DNA from: Candidatus Brockarchaeota archaeon | GTDB lineage: Archaea; Thermoproteota; EX4484-205; JAAOZP01 | Assembly: GCA_017601245.1 (NCBI GenBank) | Contig: JAFNJB010000014.1 | Coordinates: 1 to 53,746, forward strand | Reading direction: 5' to 3' | DNA: 53,746 nt | Shown here: piece by piece, positions 1 to 9,521 of the stretch | Layout: every line of letters begins with the position of its first letter | Position numbering within the stretch: position 1 is the stretch's first letter | The notes under the pieces: generated by a model | Seen by the model: the letters and a program-made list of their open reading frames with translations, nothing else | What the model was told of the DNA's origin: nothing | Databases searched by the model: none | Program-made: the position numbers and the translations under genes

Positions 1-215
1 CATGGATTGTTACATCTAGCTACAAGCTCGTCATCAGTAAGTTTTACAACTTCAATATGCTTCTTTTCTATTTGAAGAAAATCCATGTAGAATAACTTTA
101 AAACTTCTTGCATAGAGCGGGCTCTTTTCCCTTTGAGAACCCATGCAACCCCCTTAAGGTAAAAAATAGTCCTTGCGATAAGTATTAAAAGTGTCTGAGT
201 GCTTATCAAGTGCAT
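1..215 (-). CDS. Partial CDS running off the window edge; hypothetical protein (MHLISTQTLLILIARTIFYLKGVAWVLKGKRARSMQEVLKLFYMDFLQIEKKHIEVVKLTDDELVARCNNP...)
   Basis: Open frame on the minus strand read manually from ATG at 215 to the window edge; coding-like composition. Confidence 0.55.
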   Translation of the reverse strand, partial: MHLISTQTLLILIARTIFYLKGVAWVLKGKRARSMQEVLKLFYMDFLQIEKKHIEVVKLTDDELVARCNNP

Positions 216-323
216 TCTAAATTTCTAATATTACTTAGATGAACCGGCTAATTAACCTTAAAGACTCGATTAATTGAAATGCAATAGGTTTATCAGTTTT
301 CAAGCATTTTTTACTTAATCAAG

Positions 324-1928
324 ATGGAAGGCCAATACACACCGTTCAGCGAGCTTGCAGAGCTTTGTGAAAAACTCTCTAAGACTACTAAGAGGCTAGA
401 GAAGATTAGGATGATAAGCGAGTTTTTGAAGAAGCTTAAGAAAGAGGAGATTGCGCCGGCGGTATTATTAATAGTTGGAGAGATATTCCCAGAGGCTTCT
501 TCTAAAACCCTTGAAATAGGATTTGCGACAATAAGTAAGGTTTTAGAGTCTTCTCCGCAGAAAACCCTTTTCGGAAAACCTCTGACAATTCTAAACGTCG
601 CAGAGTATTTTGACAGGATTGCTAAGGTTACTGGTCCAAGGTCAAGAGAGAACAAAGAGCTCATATTAAGATCCATGTTTGAAAGAGCCTCGGAACTTGA
701 GACAAAGTATATTGTGAAGAATATTTTTGGAGAAATGCAACATGGAGTTGGAGAAGGAGTAATGCTTGAAGCCATTGCAAAAGCTTCCAATACAAATTTG
801 GATAGTGTGAGAAGGGCATTGATGTTCTCGGGAAACCTCGGTAAAGTCGCTGAAGTGGCTCTCACTTCAGGAGAAGAAGGTTTGAAATCGATTGGACTAA
901 CTCTTTTCCAACCGGTTAAGCCAATGCTCGCACACATGGCATACAGTTTTGAGGAAGTCTTCAAATATCATAAGGTAATTGCTTTAGAATACAAGTTTGA
1001 CGGGGCGAGAGTTCAGATCCATAAGAGAGGTAACAATGTCAGAGTTTTCAGTAGACGCTTAACTGAGGTAACAATAAGCATTCCGGAAATAGTTAATGAA
1101 GTTATCAATGGAGTAAATGCTGAAGAAGCCATACTTGATGGCGAAGTCATAGCCGTTGGAGCAAATGGTAGACCGTTACCATTCCAAGATTTGATGAGGA
1201 GGTTTACTAAAGTGAAGAATATTGAGGAGGAGATGAAGAGAATACCCCTCAAACTTTATCTCTTCGACGTGATTTACCTAAACGGTAAACAACTGGTAGA
1301 TAGGCCTTATTCTGAAAGATGGAGTGAGCTTGAGAGAATAGTGGAAAAAGTTGAGCTAGCTCCTAGGATAGTCACTTCTAGCATAAATGAAGCCGAAGGG
1401 TTTATGAAGAGGGCTGTTGAAGAGGGTCATGAAGGCGTTGTCGCCAAGGCTCTTAATAGCCCGTACATACCGGGTGCAAGAGGCAATTTATGGTTTAAGC
1501 TGAAGACGGCGGACTATTTGGATTTAGTCATAGTAGGTGCTCAATGGGGCTATGGTAGGAGGACAGGCTGGTTAAGCGACTACTTCTTAGCCGCATTAGA
1601 CGAGGAAACTGGGAATTACGAGATAGTCGGCAAAACGTTCAAGGGCTTGACTGATGAAGAGTTTGAGGAGATGACGAGGAAACTATTAGAACTAAAGGTA
1701 GAGGAAGAGGATAATACTGTCTGGGTTAAGCCGGAGATCGTTGTTGAAGTAGCCTACAGCGAAATACAGAGAAGCCCTAAGTACAAGTCTGGCTTTGCCT
1801 TAAGATTTGCGAGAATAACCAGAATAAGAAGCGATAAGTCACCATTTGAAGTAGATACGTTGAGAAGAGTTAGAGAACTCTACCAAAAGCAACAGGAGAA
1901 AAAGGGGATTTTGAAAGGCGGTTTTTAG
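324..1928 (+). CDS. lig: ATP-dependent DNA ligase
   Basis: 534 aa; adenylation motif EYKFDGARVQIHKRG, EGVVAKALNSPY, WFKLKTADYLDLVIVG. Confidence 0.97.
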   Translation: MEGQYTPFSELAELCEKLSKTTKRLEKIRMISEFLKKLKKEEIAPAVLLIVGEIFPEASSKTLEIGFATISKVLESSPQKTLFGKPLTILNVAEYFDRIAKVTGPRSRENKELILRSMFERASELETKYIVKNIFGEMQHGVGEGVMLEAIAKASNTNLDSVRRALMFSGNLGKVAEVALTSGEEGLKSIGLTLFQPVKPMLAHMAYSFEEVFKYHKVIALEYKFDGARVQIHKRGNNVRVFSRRLTEVTISIPEIVNEVINGVNAEEAILDGEVIAVGANGRPLPFQDLMRRFTKVKNIEEEMKRIPLKLYLFDVIYLNGKQLVDRPYSERWSELERIVEKVELAPRIVTSSINEAEGFMKRAVEEGHEGVVAKALNSPYIPGARGNLWFKLKTADYLDLVIVGAQWGYGRRTGWLSDYFLAALDEETGNYEIVGKTFKGLTDEEFEEMTRKLLELKVEEEDNTVWVKPEIVVEVAYSEIQRSPKYKSGFALRFARITRIRSDKSPFEVDTLRRVRELYQKQQEKKGILKGGF

Positions 1929-1932
1929 GACT

Positions 1933-2442
1933 TTAAGGCTTTTCGATCACTGTCCTTGTTACTATTTCTATCCTCGTTACTTTACCTTTTTCAACATCAA
2001 CCCATACGAATGCTATCCCAGAATAATTCTTGCGTAAGACTAAGATAGCACTCTTAGCCTTTACTGTAATGCTTCCATTCCTCCCGATATTGGTTGAAAC
2101 AATCGGTCTGATGCAAGTAATATTATAACCCTCGGAAAGCAATTTCTGCACATCTTGGTCACTCTCAACTATTTTGATAACGTTCTCTTTAAACTCCTCA
2201 CTGATGTTTATGAAGCCGAAGCCCCACTTGAAATGGCCGCAATACGGGCCTATCCTAGTAAAGTTCCAGTTCCATTCTTTGAAAAAGCCGGGTAAACCAC
2301 GACCTAGTCGTCCGAATCTGAAGCCATTTGGTAAATCGTCTTTTTGTGCAAAAACATTAACTACACTAGCGCATATAATTAGGAGGCTTGCTGACAGGAA
2401 TAGTGTAAGCAACATTATCCTAGGAAGCTTGTTCATCATCAT
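1933..2442 (-). CDS. Small secreted protein with N-terminal signal/TM segment; PepSY-like C-terminal region is possible
   Basis: 169 aa ORF with hydrophobic leader; start codon 4 nt from a palindromic operator. Confidence 0.7.
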   Translation of the reverse strand: MMMNKLPRIMLLTLFLSASLLIICASVVNVFAQKDDLPNGFRFGRLGRGLPGFFKEWNWNFTRIGPYCGHFKWGFGFINISEEFKENVIKIVESDQDVQKLLSEGYNITCIRPIVSTNIGRNGSITVKAKSAILVLRKNYSGIAFVWVDVEKGKVTRIEIVTRTVIEKP

Positions 2443-2446
2443 TTGT

Positions 2447-2463
2447 TACTACGTTTGGTAGTA
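2447..2463. promoter_or_regulatory. Putative BlaI-family operator TACTAC-GTTTG-GTAGTA
   Basis: Perfect 6-bp inverted repeat with 5-nt spacer between the TATA-like ACTATATAAG (2467-2476) and the start of the 1933..2442 CDS. Confidence 0.75.
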
Positions 2464-2547
2464 GATACTATATAAGTTTTTCTTAAAAAGCATAAAATAG
2501 AGAAATCTTAAATAAACTAGTAGAATGGAATTTCAGAACAAGAAAAA

Positions 2548-3693
2548 TTGGAAATCACAATTAGAGAGAGTCGTGATGTAGGTAGGGTAATTAAGCTATA
2601 CGAACAACATAAAGGTGTTCCTTTTACGTATTTGATGAATATTCCGCTTGTAAAAATGCTAAGCCAGCTAGAATCATTCAAAATCTTTTTAGCCGAAGTT
2701 AACGATGAGATAGTTGGCTGCATCCATGCATTAGACTATGTTTACGATTGTGGGTATATTGGAGGCCTCTTAGTCCATAAAGATTTTAGAAGAATGGGAA
2801 TAGGTGGCAAATTGTTGAAAACGGCCCTAAGCAGTCTCCGTGCAAAATACGTTTATCTTTTTGTAGAAGAGAAAAACACCGTTGCAATAAACCTCTTTGA
2901 GAAAACGGGTTTCAAAAAGATCTATAGGAGGCTCTTATACACCGTTTCAGTACCATTAAACAATGGTTTTAAGCTACAGATAACAAGTGAAGTTGAATGG
3001 GAAGGTTTGAAGAATGCCATTGGCTTTTTAGAAAGGAAAGGAATCGTTAACTTTGGTTATTATCCGATTAAGATGACAAGAAACGTGTTTGAAGATTTGA
3101 AAGCCAAGGGTAAAGTATTAAGATGCGGTGGAGTTATAGCTATAATTGAGAATTTGCATGGATTGATAGTCGGAGACAATCTTTATACTTTCAACGACTA
3201 TGTCTTTAAGCATTTGCAGAAAGTTGATTTCTCGAGAAAAATCGTTGAGATAAACCCTTTCTACATAGAACCTGAACCATCAGACTTGGTCAGTTTAATA
3301 AATCATCTGTTAACACTTGGAGAAGTACATATTAAAACTTATGATAGAGACCCTGTGGTAATTAAGCTACCTTTAGCAGGAAAAATAGGAGCATTAACGA
3401 TGGAGTATAAAGGAGCTTGTACTCAGTATGTCTATAACGGAGGAGGATTGCTTGAAGTCGTTGACACACAAATGTACTACGGCAGGAAGGCTCCCAATCA
3501 GGTTGCCGAGCTTTTCGGAGTCCACTTCTACGGAGACTTAACGATGGATGCGGTAATAGTCAACTTCGACCACCCGATAACAAGGGATAAGAAGCAGGAA
3601 GACCTGTTCAACCCGTTCCTCCTGTATGATGCTGCGATAGACAGGTACCCCAGCAATGCAACAGTACTGGTGAGAGCGGGTGTCAAAGACTAG
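2548..3693 (+). CDS. GNAT-family N-acetyltransferase with C-terminal extension
   Basis: GGLLVHKDFRRMGIGGKLL acetyl-CoA-binding motif; EKNTVAINLFEKTGFKKIYRR. Confidence 0.85.
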   Translation: MEITIRESRDVGRVIKLYEQHKGVPFTYLMNIPLVKMLSQLESFKIFLAEVNDEIVGCIHALDYVYDCGYIGGLLVHKDFRRMGIGGKLLKTALSSLRAKYVYLFVEEKNTVAINLFEKTGFKKIYRRLLYTVSVPLNNGFKLQITSEVEWEGLKNAIGFLERKGIVNFGYYPIKMTRNVFEDLKAKGKVLRCGGVIAIIENLHGLIVGDNLYTFNDYVFKHLQKVDFSRKIVEINPFYIEPEPSDLVSLINHLLTLGEVHIKTYDRDPVVIKLPLAGKIGALTMEYKGACTQYVYNGGGLLEVVDTQMYYGRKAPNQVAELFGVHFYGDLTMDAVIVNFDHPITRDKKQEDLFNPFLLYDAAIDRYPSNATVLVRAGVKD

Positions 3694-3753
3694 CGTGCCA
3701 AACGGCACCAGCATCTCAACAATGGCAGAATCCTGTTTTCTAGGTTTTTGAGG

Positions 3754-4275
3754 TTAAGGCCTAGGTATGATTTTTAGGAGGAGCCAGTTTATGAATCCGA
3801 TTAGGAGCGCGAGCCATAGGATTAGGATTATTTTGTAGCCGATTTCGCGTGGCCATCTTGCTGCTGGGGGGAAGTATTTTGCTTCTTCTTTAGCGCCTTG
3901 GTACATGATTATGTAACTTGTGGCCATGAAGAATATTGCGAGCATTGGGTCTTTGAACCATGATCCTAGTGCTAAGCCGATTATGAGCACTGTTAAGCCA
4001 GCGTATTTGAAGGCCCTGGCCCTGGGGGACTTCCTTACTTCAGGAGGAATCTCAACCTTTAAACGGTACCACTCGGGGCCGAAATGCTTCCTCATATACC
4101 AGATTGCATAGGTAAATCCAATTAAAACCGTTGGAATGATTGCTGCCATACTTATTACGAACTCTCCCTCCGAGAGGGATGCTGTTAAAGCGAAGTAGAG
4201 AAGGGGAGTTCCAAGTATCATTAATAAAGCTACAATGATAAGTATTGCATATGCCTTAAACTTACTGTTCAACAT
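3754..4275 (-). CDS. Integral membrane protein, paralogue of 4703..5281
   Basis: 173 aa, hydrophobic, FGPEWYRLKVEIPPE and YQGAKEEAKY motifs shared with neighbour. Confidence 0.75.
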   Translation of the reverse strand: MLNSKFKAYAILIIVALLMILGTPLLYFALTASLSEGEFVISMAAIIPTVLIGFTYAIWYMRKHFGPEWYRLKVEIPPEVRKSPRARAFKYAGLTVLIIGLALGSWFKDPMLAIFFMATSYIIMYQGAKEEAKYFPPAARWPREIGYKIILILWLALLIGFINWLLLKIIPRP

Positions 4276-4361
4276 GATATTTGTAACAATTCTTTGTTAT
4301 TAAGTTTTTCTTTATACAAGTAACTAAGCCACCAACATTTTTAATTAGTGACATTGACGCT

Positions 4362-4616
4362 TTGTCTCGGGAAGCATTTTCAAAGGAACAGAGTGTAACA
4401 GAGGTGAAGAAAGCGTTATCCAACAAGATAGATGCAGTGATTAAGATGGTTGAGAAGGATGCCTATCATGGTGCTATTAACAAGTTGATGAACGATATAT
4501 TGGCTAAAATGGATGGAGACCCTAAGCCAAAGGACTGGATTATCAACTCCATTGCTCAAGTCTCGTTGAAAAGGCATATCGATTGGATTATCACCAATAT
4601 TAGAGCATTACTTTAG
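4362..4616 (+). CDS. Small hypothetical protein (84 aa)
   Basis: ORF with coding-like composition, TTG start; no confident family. Confidence 0.5.
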   Translation: MSREAFSKEQSVTEVKKALSNKIDAVIKMVEKDAYHGAINKLMNDILAKMDGDPKPKDWIINSIAQVSLKRHIDWIITNIRALL

Positions 4617-4702
4617 GACTATTTTTTATTCCCTATATTTTTACTAAATAAAGCGGAATCTAGAAAATATTTATAATTGCAGATTTATACTACATCCTTT
4701 AG

Positions 4703-5281
4703 TTGGTTAGCGAGAAAGTTAAAGCCTATTCGATAAGTATCGGAATAGCATTGCTTATAATTCTTGGGATACCACTTGCCTACTATGCTCTCCACAGAGG
4801 TATTTCCGAGCTGGAGTTGAAGATAGGTCTTTGTTTTAGTGTTCCCATGGGTGTGGCTGTGTTTATTTACCTTGTTCTGTATCCAAGGATAAAGCATGGG
4901 CCCGAATGGTATAAGGTGGAGTTTAGAAAGGCTGTTGATTATGAAATTCCGCGGGAGGTTGCCAGAAAGGCTAGACAGATTAAACTAATTGGTCTGCTCG
5001 TTTTATTTCTGGGCGTGTCTTTTGGAATAATAGTTCAAATGATTGAGCTTGCAGCATTATTCGCATTAGTCGGTTTGACCATTGTTTTTCAGGGTCAACG
5101 TAAGGAAGCGAAGTATCTGTCCGAAGAGGCAAGGAAAGAGTATGAGAGAATATATGGGGATAGGCTTAGGAAGATGTGGCTGATCCATATTCTGGCACGC
5201 CTAATCATATTAGTAGCTGGAGTGATAATCGCCCTACTCACACTCTGGCAAATACAAGCGTTTATGAGGACGCTGGCCTAA
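4703..5281 (+). CDS. Integral membrane protein, paralogue of 3754..4275
   Basis: 192 aa, HGPEWYKVEF and FQGQRKEAKY motifs; TATA-like element upstream. Confidence 0.75.
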   Translation: MVSEKVKAYSISIGIALLIILGIPLAYYALHRGISELELKIGLCFSVPMGVAVFIYLVLYPRIKHGPEWYKVEFRKAVDYEIPREVARKARQIKLIGLLVLFLGVSFGIIVQMIELAALFALVGLTIVFQGQRKEAKYLSEEARKEYERIYGDRLRKMWLIHILARLIILVAGVIIALLTLWQIQAFMRTLA

Positions 5282-5296
5282 TCTCTCAAATCTCTT

Positions 5297-6256
5297 CTAT
5301 TTCTCCTGTCTTCTTGTGAATATCATGTAAGAGGCGAATAGGAAGACTATTGGAAAGACTATGAGTACTACGATGTCTATTAGACGTGTTGAAATAACCG
5401 TCGGAATGCTAGTCAATGTTCTTCGACTGAATTCAATAGGCCTAGTAGCATAGCCGAATAGTAGGCTGGTGATCTGCGTATAGTGGTAGTTTATTGAGAA
5501 AGCCTGTATCATGCTCGAGATTTCCGCCTCCCTCCTCATGTAGTCCAAGTATTCTTGTGGAAAGATGCTTGGGGATGTGAAGTTTCTAAATTGTCTTTGC
5601 GACATGTTAAAAGCTTGAAAGCTTCTCACGGGGGGAGGCCCTAAGACAGCAGTTGCAATAAGGCTACTTATTGCCGACAATATAAATGCGAAGAAGATCC
5701 AAATGCCTATGCTAATTATGAGTGAGTGGCTTGACTTGCTTGAGAGTGTTGAAATGAATAATGAGAATGCATAATATGCAAATGAGAAGACTATTGAGAA
5801 AACTATGAACAAACAGACTCTTGCAATATCGTCCATTGTTACTGCAATGTTATGTAGAAGTATAGAGATGGATACTGCTGCAAAGGATGATAGAGTTACT
5901 GCTAGACTTATTACTGCTAAGGCGGAGATTATCTTACCATTAATAACATCCTCTCTGTATATTGGTCTTGAAAGCAATATCCTAAGTGTCCCCCGCTCTC
6001 TTTCCCCAGATATAGCGTCAAATGCCAACGCGATTCCAAGCAACGGAGCCATGTAAGCCATTGTTGTGGCTATTGCAGAAAAAACTGAAGCTACGGGCCT
6101 ACCTGCTTGTTGAAAAGCAGTTATTACCCGGAAAATGGTTGAGTAGGTACTGGCTACTGAAAACAATAGCAATACGCCTACGATTAACCAGAGTCTCTTA
6201 CTTGTTATGGTGTCCGTGAATTCTTTTCTTGCAATAGATAAAGCGTCGCTTATCAT
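5297..6256 (-). CDS. ABC-2 type transporter permease
   Basis: ALAFDAISGERERGTLRILLSRPIYREDVINGK signature of ABC-2 permeases; multiple TM segments. Confidence 0.92.
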   Translation of the reverse strand: MISDALSIARKEFTDTITSKRLWLIVGVLLLFSVASTYSTIFRVITAFQQAGRPVASVFSAIATTMAYMAPLLGIALAFDAISGERERGTLRILLSRPIYREDVINGKIISALAVISLAVTLSSFAAVSISILLHNIAVTMDDIARVCLFIVFSIVFSFAYYAFSLFISTLSSKSSHSLIISIGIWIFFAFILSAISSLIATAVLGPPPVRSFQAFNMSQRQFRNFTSPSIFPQEYLDYMRREAEISSMIQAFSINYHYTQITSLLFGYATRPIEFSRRTLTSIPTVISTRLIDIVVLIVFPIVFLFASYMIFTRRQEK

Positions 6257-6259
6257 TTT

Positions 6260-7216
6260 TTATCCACCCTCCTGGTAGAAACGGTATATTTCATCCCAAG
6301 ACGGCTCTATTGGCTTTAGAGACTCCACCGCATCCTTGAACTGAGGCTTTGAAACAAGGGGTAAGAGTTCGCCCCATATTTCTCTCCTCGATAACACTGT
6401 AACGTGATTCTCATTCTGCTTTATCTCTATTACGTCAGATATTGACCTTATTTCTTGCAGTAGCATATCAATACCGGATTTAACTCGAAGCTCATAACGA
6501 TACCCCTTCGCTTCCCTAACAGATTGATATAGTTCTTCTACACTTCCCTGTACGAGAAGCTTTCCTCCACGTATTACTGCAGCATGAGTGCATACCATAC
6601 CCACCTCGTAAAGCAGGTGTGTCGACATGAGGATTGTCTTACCCTCCTTGTTCATACTCTTAACAAGGTTTCTGAATTCAGCAGCACCTTCAGGATCTAT
6701 CCCGACCGTGGGCTCGTCGAATATTAAGAGCTCAGGATCCTTCAACAGGGCCTGGGCTATTCCGAGCCTCTGCCTCATACCTCTCGAAAATGTTGAAACC
6801 TTATCATTAGCCCTGTCCTTTAAGCCAACCATCTCAAGTGTCTCAAGCGCTCTCTTCTTCCTTTGGTCCGATGGTATCTTATCTAAAGTAGCTAGGAAGA
6901 CGAGGTTTTCAAGCGCAGTCATATGGTCGTAGAAGCCGAAGCCCTCTGGAAGAAGCCCTACTCTTCTTCTTATCTCTACGGATTCTTTAACAACATCGAA
7001 CCCAAGCACTTTCGCATTCCCGCTCGTAGGCAGAATCAGACCCACAAGTATCGATATCAGTGTTGTTTTCCCAGAGCCATTTGGTCCAAAGAGGCCGTAT
7101 GTACTAGCTTTGGGTATTTTCATGCTTATTCCATCAAGGGCCTTAATTCCAGAACCACCTTTACCATATATCTTAACAAGGTTCTCGACTTCTATAGCTA
7201 AATCCATTTTCATCAC
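6260..7216 (-). CDS. ABC transporter ATP-binding protein
   Basis: Walker A GPNGSGKTT, signature SRGMRQRLGIAQ, Walker B LLIFDEPTVGID. Confidence 0.96.
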   Translation of the reverse strand: MMKMDLAIEVENLVKIYGKGGSGIKALDGISMKIPKASTYGLFGPNGSGKTTLISILVGLILPTSGNAKVLGFDVVKESVEIRRRVGLLPEGFGFYDHMTALENLVFLATLDKIPSDQRKKRALETLEMVGLKDRANDKVSTFSRGMRQRLGIAQALLKDPELLIFDEPTVGIDPEGAAEFRNLVKSMNKEGKTILMSTHLLYEVGMVCTHAAVIRGGKLLVQGSVEELYQSVREAKGYRYELRVKSGIDMLLQEIRSISDVIEIKQNENHVTVLSRREIWGELLPLVSKPQFKDAVESLKPIEPSWDEIYRFYQEGG

Positions 7217-8976
7217 CTCCTTCCATATCTTCGATATATCATGAAGGTTGCTGCAGCCATGATTACAACGATTAAAACTCCTATTAGGACAGTTTCTCCT
7301 CTTTGCTTCACATACACGTGTAAGCTCCGAGCTGGAGCCTGACTCTGATCTGCTTTAAGGCTTAGAGTAATATAGTAGTCGCCAGGACTTACATCAGCAT
7401 CGCTCGTAACCGTTAATGAGAAAACAGCACTTTCCTGAGGCTTAAGCAGAGATACCAATTCTGGACTTACTTTAACACTGAAACCATCAGGCACGTCTGA
7501 AACCCCAAGGATAAGATTTGAAAGCGAACTATAGCCAGTATTTTTAGCCTCAACCTGGAATGTTATTGACTCTCCAGCCGTTGTCTCACAATAGAAGTTT
7601 TGAGTAATATAAGAAATAGTGTAGGAACCTAATATTCCTAAGCTCAGGTTAAGCCTTTCAACAGAGTCTCCGGAGCTAGCTTCCAATGTTATGAGTATTA
7701 TATTTGGTTCGGCGAGTGGAGGTATGTTTACAAACAGGTTTAGATTCTTGCTCTCACCAGTTTTCAAATATATTTTAGACAGAACGTTCCCAGACTCGTC
7801 CTTAACCAACCAGCTATAGCCGGAAGGAAGTCCTCTTACACTAATGTTTACAATCCCATCCGAATCACCTCTATTTTCGACCGTTATGGGAAATTTGGCA
7901 GTACTTCCAGCATAAGCATCGACATACGGTATGTTTGCATAAAGTTTCAACTTGGGAGTACCTTTCACTACAATGATTTTAAGCGGTAGTTTTGATTCAA
8001 AAATAGCTGTTTTAAGCAATACTATTGTTTCATATTCTTTAGGGATCTCATCAGCCGGTATTTCTAATTTCACCTTCGCGTTAATAGATTCTCCCACTCC
8101 TAACGAGACACCTTGAAGACTGCTACCATCGCTCCTAATAATGATCCCACTCCAATTGTCTGGTAAAATAAGGGATAGTGTTCCCGTAAACCTTTTTGTC
8201 AAGACATTCTTTATTGTTAAATCGAAAACTACCGTTGAACCTGGTACTGTCCGTACTATTGGATATGTTGAAGAGAGTATTTGAATATTGGGCTCTTTAA
8301 CGTAAACTAGGATTGTTCTCTCCCGGGTAATTGAACCCGATATTCTAACCGTTATGTTGTAAATTCCTTGTGCATTGTATGGAGGCTGTATTTTTAGAGT
8401 TAGGCTTTGAACACTACCGGGACTCAACGTTAGGTTAATAACTTCAGCCGAACCCGAGCAAACACTTACTTCCCATCCCTCTGGCGCCTTGGTTGAAATT
8501 GTTAATGTCTCCTCCCCTGATCCCTTGTTTTCTATAGAAAGTGGTACATTTACCTCTGAAAAAGCCTCTACTTTTATGTATACTTGAGGTATTGAAAGTC
8601 GTAACGCATAGTCAAGTATTACCTCTCCTAAATCAACATAATTGTTCACACTCACAGCTATTAACTTACTTTCATACCCTTCTTTTTCTATTTGAATCCG
8701 ATAGGTTCCCGATTGAAGCGTTATACTAAAACCTCCACTTAAAAGCGTTTTAGTCTTCGCTACGAATGCTCCAGAAGTATCGTAGACAGTTACTGTTGCA
8801 TAGCCTAAGGGATTTCCCTCGACGTCTAGAGCCCTTCCATAAACCGTGTAGTATGTCGGTTCTTGAACATATTGGCGTTGAGCATAAATTTGAATTACGG
8901 GAAGGATAGAGGTCAATACTATTAGGAGCAATAGGAAACCATGTGAAACCATTCCATGCTCGATTTTCATACTCAT
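7213..8976 (-). CDS. Secreted, membrane-anchored protein with carboxypeptidase-regulatory-like and repeated NEW3/CARDB-like beta domains
   Basis: ORF track gives start 9000, but that start lies beyond the 8980-8996 palindrome; MSMKIEHG at 8976 is the more likely start. Repeated SxxVxxxxxxENxG pattern and C-terminal TM VLIGVLIVVIMAAATFMIYRRYGRR. Confidence 0.82.
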   Translation of the reverse strand: MSMKIEHGMVSHGFLLLLIVLTSILPVIQIYAQRQYVQEPTYYTVYGRALDVEGNPLGYATVTVYDTSGAFVAKTKTLLSGGFSITLQSGTYRIQIEKEGYESKLIAVSVNNYVDLGEVILDYALRLSIPQVYIKVEAFSEVNVPLSIENKGSGEETLTISTKAPEGWEVSVCSGSAEVINLTLSPGSVQSLTLKIQPPYNAQGIYNITVRISGSITRERTILVYVKEPNIQILSSTYPIVRTVPGSTVVFDLTIKNVLTKRFTGTLSLILPDNWSGIIIRSDGSSLQGVSLGVGESINAKVKLEIPADEIPKEYETIVLLKTAIFESKLPLKIIVVKGTPKLKLYANIPYVDAYAGSTAKFPITVENRGDSDGIVNISVRGLPSGYSWLVKDESGNVLSKIYLKTGESKNLNLFVNIPPLAEPNIILITLEASSGDSVERLNLSLGILGSYTISYITQNFYCETTAGESITFQVEAKNTGYSSLSNLILGVSDVPDGFSVKVSPELVSLLKPQESAVFSLTVTSDADVSPGDYYITLSLKADQSQAPARSLHVYVKQRGETVLIGVLIVVIMAAATFMIYRRYGRR

Positions 8977-8979
8977 TGT

Positions 8980-8996
8980 TACTACTGGCAGTAGTA
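8980..8996. promoter_or_regulatory. Putative BlaI-family operator TACTAC-TGGCA-GTAGTA
   Basis: Perfect inverted repeat (extended TTACTAC...GTAGTAA) between TATA-like CTTATAAAG (minus strand, 9003-9011) and the start at 8976. Confidence 0.78.
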
Positions 8997-9053
8997 ACAC
9001 TACTTTATAAGCTTTATTGCTCGGAATTCAAAATATGGAAAAAGTTAAATAGT

Positions 9054-9070
9054 TACTACATATGGTAGTA
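9054..9070. promoter_or_regulatory. Putative BlaI-family operator TACTAC-ATATG-GTAGTA
   Basis: Perfect inverted repeat upstream of the BlaI-like CDS at 9087. Confidence 0.78.
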
Positions 9071-9086
9071 TTTTAGGGAAAGAAAA

Positions 9087-9512
9087 ATGTCTAGAAAGTC
9101 ATTGGTATCCCAATATAATATCGGTGAAAAAGAACTCAAAGCATTTTTAGGACCTTTAGAGGTAAACGTGATAGAGATCATCTGGAGTTCGAAAAAGCCA
9201 CTCACCGTCAGGGAGGTTTACGAGAAACTAAAGCGGAAGAGAAAGATTGCCTATACCACTGTAATGACTACGATGGATAGGCTTTATGACAAAGGATTAT
9301 TAGACAGGAGGGCTGAAAAGGGGCGTGGAGGTATTTTCTATATTTACTGGCCTAAGTTTGAGAAAAATAACTTCAAGAAGTCAGCAGTCCACGAAGTACT
9401 AAACAGCCTTATAGAGAATTTTGGCGAGATAGTTGCAAACTATTTTGTTGAAAAAATCTCTTCTAGAGACCAAGAGCTTAAACAAAAGCTTGAAAGAGCT
9501 TTAAGAAAGTAG
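9087..9512 (+). CDS. BlaI/MecI/CopY-family winged-helix repressor
   Basis: LGPLEVNVIEIIWSSKKPLTVREVYEKLKRKRKIAYTTVMTTMDRLYDKGLLDRR is the BlaI/MecI DNA-binding domain pattern. Confidence 0.93.
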   Translation: MSRKSLVSQYNIGEKELKAFLGPLEVNVIEIIWSSKKPLTVREVYEKLKRKRKIAYTTVMTTMDRLYDKGLLDRRAEKGRGGIFYIYWPKFEKNNFKKSAVHEVLNSLIENFGEIVANYFVEKISSRDQELKQKLERALRK

Positions 9513-9521
9513 TGGTTTAAT

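Noticed and set aside
311-964. Long antisense ORF opposite DNA ligase, and the many similar antisense ORFs across rpoA, rpoB, guaB, polB and others
   Set aside because: They lie opposite strongly supported genes and have low-complexity, Ser/Leu-rich translations typical of shadow ORFs.
4286-4303. Inverted repeat TAACAA-TTCT-TTGTTA upstream of the 4275 gene
   Set aside because: AT-rich, single occurrence, different from the TACTAC dyad; likely chance.
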